The notes: generated by a model from the letters alone, not told the origin. DNA of 59,668 nucleotides from CBDCUE01 sp965222515 (GCA_965222515.1 CBDCUE010000004.1:1-59668); one strand, 5' to 3'. Counted from the first letter of the stretch, positions 7,569 to 17,182 are shown. Numbers and translations: made by a program.

Positions 7569-9794
7569 CTAATCAGATAATTTAAAATATCTCATAATAG
7601 CAGGAAGTAACAATAAGTTTGTTATTAATGATAAAATAATTGCTAAAAAACAGAAAAAACCAAATTTTATTAGAATTATTAAATCAGAGAACACAAATAT
7701 TAAGAATATTAAAGAAAATGTTGTAGCTGATATAATTATTGGCCTTGCTATTAGCTTCATTGAATTTTCTCTGATATGTTGTGATAATTTTTTGTCGTGT
7801 TCTAAAAAGGAATATATATGAAGTAAGTGAATTGAACTATCAATAATAACCCCAAAGCTAATTGTGGCAATTAAAATAGTAGAAAAATCAAATGGAATAT
7901 TTAAAAATGCAATAATTGACAAAGTAACTAATACGGGCAAGAAATTTATTATAATACTAAATAAAGCAATTTTATAATTAAAAAATATAAACATTAACAA
8001 AGTAATGATGAAAAAGGTGATTAGAATGGATCTTAACTGAGTGTCTAAAATATATTTGTTTAAATGGTGAAAATAAACATTATTACCTGCTAAAATATAT
8101 TTTTCTTGTTTGTTTTCTTTTAAAATTATTTTTAATTCTTTAATTAGCTTTTCAATTTCTAATGAAGATAAATTTTTTGTTTTAATTTCAAATCTAGTGT
8201 TTTTATAAGAAAAATCTAGATAAGGTTCTATAAGATCTTGCTTAGTTTCTGATTTAGAAAAAGAGATAAATAATAATTCTTGCTCTAATGCAGATGAATT
8301 TTGTGGATATAATTCTTCTTTTTTAAATGATTTATGAATCATTGAAATAACATTGTGATAAGAATTAATATCTTTGACATTACTTGATTGTAACTTATAT
8401 TTTAGTTTTTTTAATTGATTAAATGTTTCAATTTGAGTGAATGATTCATTTTGTAAAATTAAATTTACAGTGCCTGATCCATTAAAATTATTGTCTAAAT
8501 TTTTATATCCTTGCACTATTCTACTGTCATTTTTAAAAAAGATTTTTAGAAAATTTGTTTCTGTATAAAATTTTGTCCATAAAAAACTAGCAGAGACAAT
8601 CATCATTATGAGAGCAATTAATAATATTTTCTTATCATAAAATTTATCAAATTTATTAATTCTATCGATAATTTTACCAAGAATTTTATTGCTTATTTTA
8701 TAATGTCTTATTGATAATTTGTAATTAGCTAAAAAATAATAAATTGCCAACCAATTACTCGTAACAATAATAATATAACTACCTAAAATGATGGGTGGAG
8801 CAATTAAACCTAGCTTTTTTAAGGGGATTATTTCACTAAAATAAAAGGAAAAAAAACTAATTGCAGTAGTAATAGAAGTTAAAAAACAAGGTAGCCAAGT
8901 CTGTTTGATTAAATTTATAATGATATTCTTTTTTTGCTGATGTTTTGTCATTAATAAATCAGCTCTTGAAGTAATAAATATTGAATCAGATAAAGCAATA
9001 ACTATAATTAAAATAGGTAATATAATATTTATGATAGTAAAGTTTTCTTGATAAAGATAAAAAACTAAAAAACAAAATACCAAACAAAGGGAAGAGCTGG
9101 TAAATAATAACACTACTCTAAAAAAATCTCTATAAATTAATAGTAATAATAAGACAGCAACAAGAAAAGCTAATATTAGCAGAAGTTGTAAATCTTCTAA
9201 ATTATCTTTATCAATTTTATAATTTAAAAAGCTTTCTCCAGAAAAATTATAATCTTGATAAAAGCTATATTTCTTTAAAATTTCATTAGAAAAATTTACT
9301 AAATCACTTCTAAATTGAAAAATATTTTCTTTTGGTATTTGGTGCTTTATAATAATCAAAAAGTTTCTCCAATCGGTTGAAACTAAATTTTTATAATAAA
9401 TAGAGTTTTTAATTTTTTCTTCTAGCTCTTGTTTTTTTATGCTTCCTTTTTTATAAGCATCATATAAATTTGTAATTTTGATGCTTTTTTTATCATTGAT
9501 AATATTTTGTGTAGAAAAAACTGTTTGAGCTTCAATGATATTAGAATTTTTTTCTAAATCTTTACTTAAACTATTTATCTCTTCAATATAGTTAATTAAA
9601 GATTCTTTTAATTTAATAATTACTATTAAATTTTTATTGGGAGTAAAATTCTCTTCTACAAAATTTTTATTTTGTTCAATTTTATTATCTTGGGAAAGCC
9701 ATTTACTATTATCAAAGTTAATTTGTTTAGCTAAAAAACTAGCTAAGTATAAAGTAAGAAATACACTGATAATAAAAGTAAATCTTTTGATCAT
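7569..9794 (-). CDS. RND superfamily (MMPL-type) exporter
   Basis: 741 residues with two symmetrical halves. Each half has one lone transmembrane helix, a large periplasmic loop (about residues 30-200 and 405-570) and a cluster of five helices. This is the MMPL/COG1033 architecture used for lipid or hydrophobic substrate export. In the first cluster, LIIVIALSDSIFITSR carries the aspartate typical of RND proton relays, and the second repeat has the matching ATISFGVIIDSSIHLLH. It starts at the stop of rpiB with a one-base overlap, so it is translated after it. The substrate is unknown; lipid transport is plausible by family. Confidence 0.8.
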   Translation of the reverse strand: MIKRFTFIISVFLTLYLASFLAKQINFDNSKWLSQDNKIEQNKNFVEENFTPNKNLIVIIKLKESLINYIEEINSLSKDLEKNSNIIEAQTVFSTQNIINDKKSIKITNLYDAYKKGSIKKQELEEKIKNSIYYKNLVSTDWRNFLIIIKHQIPKENIFQFRSDLVNFSNEILKKYSFYQDYNFSGESFLNYKIDKDNLEDLQLLLILAFLVAVLLLLLIYRDFFRVVLLFTSSSLCLVFCFLVFYLYQENFTIINIILPILIIVIALSDSIFITSRADLLMTKHQQKKNIIINLIKQTWLPCFLTSITTAISFFSFYFSEIIPLKKLGLIAPPIILGSYIIIVTSNWLAIYYFLANYKLSIRHYKISNKILGKIIDRINKFDKFYDKKILLIALIMMIVSASFLWTKFYTETNFLKIFFKNDSRIVQGYKNLDNNFNGSGTVNLILQNESFTQIETFNQLKKLKYKLQSSNVKDINSYHNVISMIHKSFKKEELYPQNSSALEQELLFISFSKSETKQDLIEPYLDFSYKNTRFEIKTKNLSSLEIEKLIKELKIILKENKQEKYILAGNNVYFHHLNKYILDTQLRSILITFFIITLLMFIFFNYKIALFSIIINFLPVLVTLSIIAFLNIPFDFSTILIATISFGVIIDSSIHLLHIYSFLEHDKKLSQHIRENSMKLIARPIIISATTFSLIFLIFVFSDLIILIKFGFFCFLAIILSLITNLLLLPAIMRYFKLSD

Positions 9795-10225
9795 TATAAT
9801 TTATCTACTCTATTTTTATGTCTGCCTAATTCAAATTTTGTGACAAGAAAATTGTCAATAATATTTTCTAATTCATCTTCGTTCATAACTCTTGCTCCTA
9901 AAATCAAAACATTAGCATCATTGTGTTTTCTAGCCATTTCAGCAGAAAAAGCATTATGACACAAAGCTGCTCTAATATGTTTGTGCCTATTTACAGCAAT
10001 AGACATTCCTATACCTGTTCCACAAATCAAGATTCCTTTAGTCTTTTTGTCTTTTAATAAATATAAAGCAAGTTTATTAGCATAGTCTGGATAATCAACA
10101 GAATCTTTATGATCAGTACCTAAATCTATTATTTCTAATGAATGATAGATTCTTTTAATTTTTTCTTTAAGATAAAAACCTGCATGATCACAAGCAATAG
10201 TTATTTTGATATTTTTATTAATCAT
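9794..10225 (-). CDS. rpiB: Ribose-5-phosphate isomerase B
   Basis: 143 residues of the RpiB/LacAB family, which interconverts ribose-5-phosphate and ribulose-5-phosphate in the non-oxidative pentose phosphate pathway. The start motif ITIACDHAGF (D13, H14), the catalytic Cys68 in ICGTGIGMSIAVN, His101 and the NVLILGARV strand are all present. The open frame extends to 10387, but the extra 54 residues have no counterpart in the family; the ATG at 10225 places the conserved strand at the usual position. Its stop overlaps the start of the MMPL exporter by one base. Confidence 0.93.
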   Translation of the reverse strand: MINKNIKITIACDHAGFYLKEKIKRIYHSLEIIDLGTDHKDSVDYPDYANKLALYLLKDKKTKGILICGTGIGMSIAVNRHKHIRAALCHNAFSAEMARKHNDANVLILGARVMNEDELENIIDNFLVTKFELGRHKNRVDKL

Positions 10226-10398
10226 ATATTTAATTTGATATCTTTGTTCATAGCTGTTGACAAAATAAAGTTTATTTATAAATATATTTTGCAGTAATGT
10301 AAAGATTGAAATTTTAATATTATTTTTATAAAGCAAGGCTACTTCATCAATTCTATGAATAGTTTGCAGTAATTTTGAATACATCATAGATTATCATA

Positions 10399-10485
10399 TG
10401 ATGCACCCCTAAATTCAGTCAGTTTTTTGTAGACAGATTGTAAGAAAATTACTATTATATTAATAAATAATTTAATGGTAAAAGA
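10399..10485 (+). mobile_element. Left end of an IS3-family element
   Basis: The sequence TGATGCACCCCTAAATTCAG at 10399 resembles the terminal inverted repeat and leader of IS3-family elements, and the truncated transposase starts 87 bases further on. I could not find the matching right terminal repeat before the PBP gene at 11066, so the right end appears lost. Confidence 0.5.
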
Positions 10486-10944
10486 ATGACCAAAATAAGA
10501 AAAAGTTACAATAGTAATTTAAAATTAAAAATAGCCTTAAAATTTTTAGAAGGCGATATGAGTTGCATTGAGATATGTAATAAATATGGGATAAGCAAAG
10601 CAGCTATTCATAAATGGGTAAGGGTTTTGAAAGAATCTGCAACTAATATTTATGATAGCAAAAAAGTTATGTTAATTTCACAGAATGACAGTTTAAGCAT
10701 AACAAACAAATGTAATCTATTGTCCTTTAATCGTTCTAATCTTTATTATCAAAAAATTAATAGAAAAGTTAATTTTTTAGATGGTATGGTGTTAGAAACA
10801 TATCTTGCTAATGAAATTAATGATATTTGGTTAGCACATCCGTTTTACGGTTATAGGAAAATAACTAAAACATTACAAAATAAAGCTTATGATATAATTA
10901 AGAGTAAATATTATAATGGATATGTTAACAAGATATTCCCTTAG
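10486..10944 (+). pseudogene. IS3-family transposase remnant (OrfA and OrfB joined by deletion)
   Basis: The first ~50 residues are an OrfA-type helix-turn-helix (EICNKYGISKAAIHKWV). The frame then passes directly into the N-terminal part of OrfB (LAHPFYGYRKITKTLQNKAY matches the conserved HPFYGYRRIT segment), without the rest of OrfA or the start of OrfB. After this, the whole catalytic DDE domain is missing and the reading frame ends in unrelated residues. The element cannot be active. It sits between rpiB and the PBP gene. The 120 bases after it (10945-11065) hold a short stretch resembling the arm of the 1959-2119 hairpin repeat (CATAGGTCTAATTATA) and nothing else. Confidence 0.8.
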
Positions 10945-11065
10945 AAAAACAAAAGGACCCTTTTGCCGATCAGGAAGCCTAAACCCATAGGTCTAATTAT
11001 AACCTATAAATTTGCAAAAATAAATAGATAAAAATAATATATGATTATTATAACAATTAAAAAAT

Positions 11066-12817
11066 ATGAAAAACAAAAAAACTAAACTTATGTTAATAAT
11101 AGCATTGGCTATTATTGCTGTTTTTTTAACTATATTTTTCTTTAGCTATTATAAATTACCTGAAGTTAAGCATTTGAAATATAGAAATACCAATCAAATA
11201 TCTTACATATTAGATAATAATGAACAAGTAATTGCCACTATTGGTAAAAAAAATAATGATTATATTATTTATGAATTATTGCCTAAGCATTTAATCAATG
11301 CTATTATTGCCACAGAAGATAGAAAATTTTTTAAACATAATGGTATAGATTTAATTGCTATTATTAGGGCTTCTATTAAAAATGTTATTAATCTTGGCTA
11401 TGTTGAAGGAGCTAGCACCATTACACAACAATTAGCTAAATTATATTTTTTATCTTCTGAAAAAAAACTAAGAAGAAAATTAAAAGAAGCTCTACTTGCG
11501 ATAAAAATAGAAAATAGTTTTTCTAAAAAAGAAATTCTAGAATTATATCTCAATAAAGCATATTTTGGTTCTGGATATTATGGGATTGCAGATGCATCTC
11601 AAGGATATTTTAATAAAAAAGTGCAGAAATTAAATTTGAATGAATCAGCTCTTCTTGCTGGTCTTTTAAAAGCACCATCAAAATATTCTCCTTATATTAA
11701 TGCAAAAAAATCAAAAGAAAGAACAAATATTGTTTTAAATAATATGCAAAAATATAAGTTTTTAACAGCAGAAGAATTTGTTATTGCCTATTATCAAGAT
11801 AATGTTTGGGAGCAAAATATTGTTAATACCAATAATAAGAAATATTTCACAGATTATATAATTGAGAATTATAAAAAAAATTATGATTTTTTTCATTCAG
11901 ATGTAAAAATTGAAACTAGTTTTGATAAAAATATTCACAATGTTATTGAAAAAGAGATTTTTGAAATATACAAAAAAGATCCATTATTAAAAAATATTCA
12001 AATAGCAGTTGTAGCTATGTCAAAACAAGGTGAGGTTTTTAGTATTATTGGAGGAAGAAATTATCAAAAAAGTCAATTTAATCGAGCTATTAATGCAAAA
12101 AGACAACCTGGGTCAGCTTTCAAATTATTTGTTTATATAGAAGCTTTAAGAAATAAATATTCTCCAAAGGATAAGGTAATAGATCAAGATATTGAGATTG
12201 ATGATTGGAATCCACAAAATTATTCCAAAGATTTTAGAGGAAAAATTACTTTAAGAGAAGCATTTGTTAGATCAATAAATTCTGTTTCTGCAAAATTAGG
12301 TAACGAGTTAGGTATAGAAAATATTATTAAATTGGCAAGAAAAATGGGCATAAAGTCTAAAATACCAAACCTTCCATCAATTACCTTAGGAACGGCAGAG
12401 GTTACTTTATTAGAATTAACTACAGCTTATGCAGTAATTGCTAATAATGGTTATCAGGTTAAGCCTTTTAGTATTACTAATATTTATGATGATTATGATA
12501 ATGTTTTATATCAACATAAAATTATCAAGAAAAGAATTTTAAAGCAAAAAAATATAGCAAAAATGTCAGATTTATTGCATGGTGTAGTTGTTTGGGGAAC
12601 AGGAAAAAATGCTAATATTAAAAATTTATATTTAAGAGGCAAAACAGGAACATCACAAGGTTATAAAGATGCTTGGTTTGTTGGTTTCAGTGAGGATTTA
12701 GTTTTAGGAATTTGGATGGGAGTAGATAAAAAAACAACTAAAAATGATCTAAAAATAACAGGAGGTAGTTATCCTGCTAAATTATTTAAAAGTGTAATGA
12801 AGGAGCTTTATTTATAA
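11066..12817 (+). CDS. Class A penicillin-binding protein (glycosyltransferase/transpeptidase)
   Basis: 583 residues with a short cytoplasmic tail and one N-terminal membrane helix. The GT51 glycosyltransferase domain has the catalytic Glu in ATEDRKFFKHNG and the EGASTITQQLAK and RKLKEALLAIKIE motifs. The transpeptidase domain has SxxK as PGSAFK, SxN as SINS and KTG as GKTGTS. It polymerises lipid II and cross-links peptidoglycan in the periplasm. It is short for a PBP1A (often 750-850 residues) and lacks an OB insert, closer to a minimal PbpF/PbpC-like enzyme. It stands alone between an IS remnant and a tRNA, transcribed opposite to most neighbours. Confidence 0.92.
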   Translation: MKNKKTKLMLIIALAIIAVFLTIFFFSYYKLPEVKHLKYRNTNQISYILDNNEQVIATIGKKNNDYIIYELLPKHLINAIIATEDRKFFKHNGIDLIAIIRASIKNVINLGYVEGASTITQQLAKLYFLSSEKKLRRKLKEALLAIKIENSFSKKEILELYLNKAYFGSGYYGIADASQGYFNKKVQKLNLNESALLAGLLKAPSKYSPYINAKKSKERTNIVLNNMQKYKFLTAEEFVIAYYQDNVWEQNIVNTNNKKYFTDYIIENYKKNYDFFHSDVKIETSFDKNIHNVIEKEIFEIYKKDPLLKNIQIAVVAMSKQGEVFSIIGGRNYQKSQFNRAINAKRQPGSAFKLFVYIEALRNKYSPKDKVIDQDIEIDDWNPQNYSKDFRGKITLREAFVRSINSVSAKLGNELGIENIIKLARKMGIKSKIPNLPSITLGTAEVTLLELTTAYAVIANNGYQVKPFSITNIYDDYDNVLYQHKIIKKRILKQKNIAKMSDLLHGVVVWGTGKNANIKNLYLRGKTGTSQGYKDAWFVGFSEDLVLGIWMGVDKKTTKNDLKITGGSYPAKLFKSVMKELYL

Positions 12818-12860
12818 AAAAAGTCTTTATCTAAAATACTAATATGATAAAATTAAAAAG

Positions 12861-12937
12861 TGGTGGGTCAAGCAGGACTTGAACCTGCGACCCCAACGTT
12901 ATGAGCGTCGTGCTCTAACCAACTGAGCTATTGACCC
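12861..12937 (-). tRNA. tRNA with CAT anticodon (Met elongator, or Ile2)
   Basis: On the minus strand the sequence folds as a 77-nt tRNA with encoded CCA: acceptor GGGTCAA paired with TTGACCC, D-stem GAGC, anticodon stem CGACG/CGTTG with one G-U, loop CTCATAA and T-loop GTTCAAG. The G1-C72 pair excludes the initiator tRNA. A CAT anticodon may be elongator methionine or, if lysidine-modified, isoleucine for AUA. I favour Met but cannot exclude Ile2. Confidence 0.93.
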
Positions 12938-12995
12938 ACTCTTTAATGCCCTGATATTAACAATTATATTTTATAAATCTACAAAATTATTGTAA

Positions 12996-13724
12996 TTATT
13001 TAAAATTTTTACCTAAATAAATATTTCTAACTTCCTTATTATTTATAATATCTTTTTTATTTCCTGAAAATAAAATTTTTCCTTCATAAATAATATATGC
13101 TTTATCCACAATATCTAATGTTTCTCTAACATTGTGATCTGTAATAATAATACCTATGTTTTTTTTCTTTAAATAAGTTATGATTCTTTTAAGATCAATA
13201 ACAGCAATAGGATCAACCCCTGCAAAAGGCTCGTCAAATAAAATAAAATCAGGATTTGTGGCTAAACATCTTGCAATTTCTACTCTTCTTCGCTCTCCTC
13301 CTGATAAACTAGTTGCTTTAGATTTTCTGATATGCTCTATTTTAAATTCTTTAAGTAAGTTTGCTAATATTTCTTGTTTTTCTTGTTTATTCTTTGTTCT
13401 AAGTTCAATAATAGATAAAATATTATCTTGAACATTCATCTCACGAAATATAGAGTTTTCTTGAGGCAGATAAGAAATCCCCATTCTTCCTCTAATATAT
13501 ATGGGATATTTTGTAATATCTTTTTGATCTATAAAAACATTTCCTGAACTAGGATGAGTTAATCCTGCTAAACTATAAAAAAAAGTTGTTTTTCCAGCTC
13601 CATTAGGTCCAAGTAAAGCTACTATCTCACCTTGACTTACTTCTAAATCAATTCCTTTTAAAACAGATTTTTTTGCATATTTTTTTACAATATTTTTTGC
13701 TAATAAGGTTTTTTTATTTTTCAT
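12996..13724 (-). CDS. lptB: LPS export ABC transporter ATPase LptB
   Basis: 242 residues with one ABC domain: Walker A GPNGAGKTT, Q-loop YLPQE, signature LSGGERRRVEIAR, Walker B FILFDEPFAGVDPIAV and switch His in TDHNVRETL. The FAGVDPIAV box and LPQExSIFR segment are diagnostic of LptB, which with LptF/LptG extracts LPS from the inner membrane. It overlaps the LptC/LptA-like gene by 11 bases, the classical alphaproteobacterial arrangement. lptF/lptG are not in the window. Confidence 0.95.
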   Translation of the reverse strand: MKNKKTLLAKNIVKKYAKKSVLKGIDLEVSQGEIVALLGPNGAGKTTFFYSLAGLTHPSSGNVFIDQKDITKYPIYIRGRMGISYLPQENSIFREMNVQDNILSIIELRTKNKQEKQEILANLLKEFKIEHIRKSKATSLSGGERRRVEIARCLATNPDFILFDEPFAGVDPIAVIDLKRIITYLKKKNIGIIITDHNVRETLDIVDKAYIIYEGKILFSGNKKDIINNKEVRNIYLGKNFK

Positions 13725-14712
13725 TTTTTAAAAAAATTTTATTTTTTGTTTTTAATATTTTAACATTTTCAGTGACTATGTCATAAATAAGAGTATCTCC
13801 TTTTACAATAGATCCTTCTTTTTTTATTAAAACATTATCTTTTATTTTTATAATTTTTCTTTTTGGAAAATATTTAGCAAAATTTCCAGTAATAATAGTA
13901 TCTTTACTAATTATTTTGACATTTTTTTGAGCAATTAGGTTTTTAATTTGCAATTTGCCATCAACTAATCTTTTATAATTTATAAAAATATTTTTTGCTG
14001 TAATTTTTGTATCTTCATTACTATATTTTGGATATTGATTAGCAAAAATTTTTAAGTTTATATCATCTATTTCAACAAAATTTGCATCTAAATAAGAAAT
14101 TTTTTTCTCACTATTAATAATTTTAGCTTTAATATTATGATAAAATTTGTATTTTTTCTTTTTTAAAAGAAATATAAATTTATCAGCAACAAGATTAGAT
14201 ATATTGCTATTTTGGAATTTAATATTATTTTCTCCTGTTATTTTTTGCTCATTAATCATAAATAATGCTTTATCAACCTCTAATTTTGTATTATCTGCTC
14301 TATTTATGGTTAATTTCTTAGTAAATTCAAAAATATTTTTATTTTTGTTAAAATATCCTAATTTAGAATCAAATTGAGTAAGATTTTTCTTATCATCTAC
14401 TTTGTTTTTAGATAAAAAATCTCCTTTTATATTACTAAATTCAACAATAAACTTATCTTTTTCTATAGCTAAATCTGCTTTGACATTATAACTGTTGTTG
14501 TTTTTATCATAAGTTATAAAAGATATTTTTTTCATAGCAGAAAGATATTCTACCTCTCCATTTATAGTGAATTTTTTATCTATTTTTTTTGTTTGATAAT
14601 GTCTATAAGTTATATTATATATTGAATAAGAGAAAATTATAAAAACAATTAAAATAACATTATATTTAAAAAACATTATCCCTATCTGCAATTTTTTAAA
14701 ATGCTTATTCAT
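13714..14712 (-). CDS. LptC-LptA-like fused LPS transport protein
   Basis: 332 residues. The first ~190 fit LptC: one N-terminal membrane helix (NVILIVFIIFSYSIY), then beta strands of the periplasmic LptC jelly roll. The last ~120 residues (from TAKNIFINY through LIAQKNVKIISKDTIITGNFA to GSIVKGDTLIYDI) resemble the OstA/LptA repeat (TAdxxxYd...GNVxI...gdxLxYd). In most Proteobacteria LptC and LptA are separate genes in the order lptC-lptA-lptB, and here the single gene occupies both slots between kdsD and lptB. A fusion would tether the first part of the periplasmic LPS bridge to the inner membrane. The alternative is a long LptC with a beta-rich extension and a separate LptA elsewhere. Confidence 0.65.
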   Translation of the reverse strand: MNKHFKKLQIGIMFFKYNVILIVFIIFSYSIYNITYRHYQTKKIDKKFTINGEVEYLSAMKKISFITYDKNNNSYNVKADLAIEKDKFIVEFSNIKGDFLSKNKVDDKKNLTQFDSKLGYFNKNKNIFEFTKKLTINRADNTKLEVDKALFMINEQKITGENNIKFQNSNISNLVADKFIFLLKKKKYKFYHNIKAKIINSEKKISYLDANFVEIDDINLKIFANQYPKYSNEDTKITAKNIFINYKRLVDGKLQIKNLIAQKNVKIISKDTIITGNFAKYFPKRKIIKIKDNVLIKKEGSIVKGDTLIYDIVTENVKILKTKNKIFLKNEK

Positions 14713-15660
14713 TTATACTATGCCCATTTTAAAACAATCATTGATATGAATTACTCCTGTAATTTTTCTGCCTTCTGTAATAAAAACACTAGTTATTTCT
14801 TTTTTATTCATTAAATTAACCGCAGATATTGCCAAAATATCTTTTTTCATAGTAATTGGATTTTTAGTCATTACCTGCTCTGCAGTTAATGATAAAAAAT
14901 TTTCCTGCATATATCTTCTTAAATCTCCATCTGTAATAATTCCTTTTAAATTCTTATCTTTATCAATTACTGCTATACAACCTAAAGATTTTTTTGACAT
15001 TTCTATAATAACTTCAGACATTAATTTATCTTGAAAAGTAACAGGTATATCTTCATCTGTTCTCATTATTTGTGCTATTTTTATAAAGGCACTGCCTAAT
15101 TTTCCTCCTGGATGAAAAACACTAAAATCATTTTTAGTAAACCCTTTAACATTAGCAAGGGTTACGGCTAAAGCATCGCCAAAAGCCATCATCATAATTG
15201 TTGAGGTAGTAGGTGCATTTACATTTGATGCCTCCTTTATTTCTGGTAAAACAATTGCAATATCTGATTCTTGTACCAAAATAGATTCTTTTCTTCTCAC
15301 CAAAGCTATTAATTTTATCCCAAATCTTTTACTATAATGAATAATGTCTGATAATTCTTTAGTTTCTCCAGAATTAGAAAGTAAAATAACTAGATCATCA
15401 GAAGTAATCATTCCTAGATCTCCGTGGCTTGCTTCTGCAGGATGAATAAAAAATGATGAAGTTCCCGTAGATGATAAGGTAGCAGAGATTTTTTTTGCAA
15501 TATGACCACTTTTGCCCATACCACTTAAAATCACCCTACCCTTAAGGTTTAAAATTAAATCAATTAATTTTACATAATCTTGATTAAATTTATCTTTGAT
15601 AGCAGTTAAACCTGCAATTTCTATATCTATAACTTTATTTGCAATTTCTTTATAGTCCAT
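14713..15660 (-). CDS. kdsD: Arabinose-5-phosphate isomerase
   Basis: 315 residues with an N-terminal SIS sugar-isomerase domain (GMGKSGHIAKKISATLSSTG, then HPAEASHGDLGMI) and two C-terminal CBS domains (MRTDEDIPV and the TDGDLRRY turn). It converts ribulose-5-phosphate to arabinose-5-phosphate, the first step to Kdo for LPS. The next gene starts directly at its stop. Together with lpxC it indicates that the cell makes LPS. Confidence 0.94.
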   Translation of the reverse strand: MDYKEIANKVIDIEIAGLTAIKDKFNQDYVKLIDLILNLKGRVILSGMGKSGHIAKKISATLSSTGTSSFFIHPAEASHGDLGMITSDDLVILLSNSGETKELSDIIHYSKRFGIKLIALVRRKESILVQESDIAIVLPEIKEASNVNAPTTSTIMMMAFGDALAVTLANVKGFTKNDFSVFHPGGKLGSAFIKIAQIMRTDEDIPVTFQDKLMSEVIIEMSKKSLGCIAVIDKDKNLKGIITDGDLRRYMQENFLSLTAEQVMTKNPITMKKDILAISAVNLMNKKEITSVFITEGRKITGVIHINDCFKMGIV

Positions 15661-15680
15661 TTTTTAATGTCCCCTAAAAA

Positions 15681-16301
15681 TTAATGATGAAAAATATCTA
15701 ATTCCTGCCAACCTAAAATATCTAGCTCTACCCTTGTTGATAAAAATTCAAAACATTTCTGAGCAAGTTGAGTTCTGTTGGTTTTTTTTATCATTTCATC
15801 TAATTTATCTTTTAACTTATGCAGATATAACACATCACTTGCAGCATATTTTAATTGTGCCTCTGATAAAATATTGTTATTCCAATTTGAAGATTGCTCT
15901 TTTTTAGAAATATTTTGCTTGATTAGTTCGTTACATAAATCTTTTAAACCATGAAAATCTGTGTAAGTTCTAACTAGTTTTGATGCTATTTTTGTGCAGT
16001 AAAAATTATTCATTTTAATGTTTAGATAATATTGCAATACAGCAATATCAAATCTTGCAAAATGGAATATTTTTAAAATTTTATCGTTAGTCAAAATTTT
16101 TTTTAAATTTGGAGCATCATAATTGTTTTGGAACTGAACTAGATGAGCACTACCATCTCCAGATGATATTTGAATTAAACATAATTTGTCTCTTTTAATA
16201 TTTAATCCCAAAGTCTCGCTATCAATAGCAATAGAATCACCCAAGTCCAAATCATCAGGAAGATCATCTTGATAAAGAGTAATGTTATTTATATTTTTCA
16301 T
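15681..16301 (-). CDS. rnd: Ribonuclease D-like 3'-5' exonuclease
   Basis: 206 residues, a bare DEDDy exonuclease domain. Exo I is IDSETLGL (D27, E29), Exo II includes FHFARFDIAVL and Exo III is YAASDVLYLHKL. The HRDC domains of E. coli RNase D are absent, as is common for the short alphaproteobacterial version, which typically sits upstream of lptC. It would trim tRNA or other RNA 3' ends. Confidence 0.88.
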   Translation of the reverse strand: MKNINNITLYQDDLPDDLDLGDSIAIDSETLGLNIKRDKLCLIQISSGDGSAHLVQFQNNYDAPNLKKILTNDKILKIFHFARFDIAVLQYYLNIKMNNFYCTKIASKLVRTYTDFHGLKDLCNELIKQNISKKEQSSNWNNNILSEAQLKYAASDVLYLHKLKDKLDEMIKKTNRTQLAQKCFEFLSTRVELDILGWQELDIFHH

Positions 16302-16313
16302 TGTTTTAGTATA

Positions 16314-16685
16314 TTACACATAAAAAGACTCTCCACAGCCACATCTTCCAGTTTCATTGGGATTATTAAATACAAATCCTGATTCTAAAATCATTCCTGT
16401 TTCTGTCTTTTTTTCCAAGAAATCCATTTCTGTGCCAAATAAAAATAATGATATTTTAGGATCAATAAAAAGACTTATTTCTTTATTATCCAAAAATTCA
16501 TCATATTTTGTAATGTTTTTTTTAGTTGCATAAGAAATGTCATAAGCCATACCTGAACAACCTTTAGTTTTTATAGCTAATTTAATACCTAAAATATTTT
16601 TATCTTTTTTATCAGTTATTTTGTTGTTTAACTGTTCTATAGCTTTTTTACTGATTTTAAGATAATTTACTTTCTTATTTTTCAT
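16314..16685 (-). CDS. iscA: Iron-sulfur cluster assembly protein IscA (HesB family)
   Basis: 123 residues from the ATG at 16685. The three conserved cysteines are C43 (KGCSGMAY) and C115/C117 (GRCGCGES), the A-type carrier signature. The frame also opens upstream at a TTG (16745) overlapping the iscU stop, but that adds 20 residues with no family counterpart. It receives clusters made on IscU and delivers them to target proteins. It directly follows iscU. Confidence 0.9.
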   Translation of the reverse strand: MKNKKVNYLKISKKAIEQLNNKITDKKDKNILGIKLAIKTKGCSGMAYDISYATKKNITKYDEFLDNKEISLFIDPKISLFLFGTEMDFLEKKTETGMILESGFVFNNPNETGRCGCGESFYV

Positions 16686-16741
16686 TTTTTCTTTAATTGT
16701 TATTAAACAATAATGTAGCTGTTTAGAATTGAAATAAATTT

Positions 16742-17140
16742 TCAATAGTTAGTTGCTTCTCCTTGCTTAGCTTTATAATCTGCAATGGCTGCTTTAATTG
16801 CATCTTCTGCCAAAACTGAACAATGTATTTTTACTGGAGGCAAAGATAATGCCTTAGAAATATCAGAGTTTGTTATTTTTTCAGCATCTTTAAGAGATTG
16901 TTTTTTTACCATTTCCGTTACTAAAGAACTTGAAGCAATTGCCGAACCACAACCAAAAGTTTTGAATTTAGCATCTATTATTACTCCTGTTTTTTCATCA
17001 ACTTCTATTTGTAATTTCATTACATCACCACAAGCAGGAGCTCCCACTAATCCTGTTCCAACATTAGATTTTTTTTTGTCAAGGACTCCTACATTTCTAG
17101 GGTTATTGTAATGTTCCATTAATTCTTCGCTATAAGACAT
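16742..17140 (-). CDS. iscU: Iron-sulfur cluster scaffold protein IscU
   Basis: 132 residues. The cluster-ligating cysteines are C37 (GAPACGDVM, with the conserved Asp39), C64 (FGCGSAIASSS) and C107 (IHCSVLAEDAI). The HscA-recognition motif LPPVK is at residues 100-104, so this is IscU of the housekeeping ISC system rather than SufU. iscA follows. iscS and hscA/hscB/fdx are not adjacent, so the usual iscRSUA order is broken here. Confidence 0.96.
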   Translation of the reverse strand: MSYSEELMEHYNNPRNVGVLDKKKSNVGTGLVGAPACGDVMKLQIEVDEKTGVIIDAKFKTFGCGSAIASSSLVTEMVKKQSLKDAEKITNSDISKALSLPPVKIHCSVLAEDAIKAAIADYKAKQGEATNY

Positions 17141-17182
17141 ATTTTGTTACCATAAAGTTATTTATTAACATCAGTATAATGT

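Noticed and set aside
10226..10387. N-terminal extension of RpiB
   Set aside because: The 54 extra residues have no family counterpart, and the ATG at 10225 gives the usual length.
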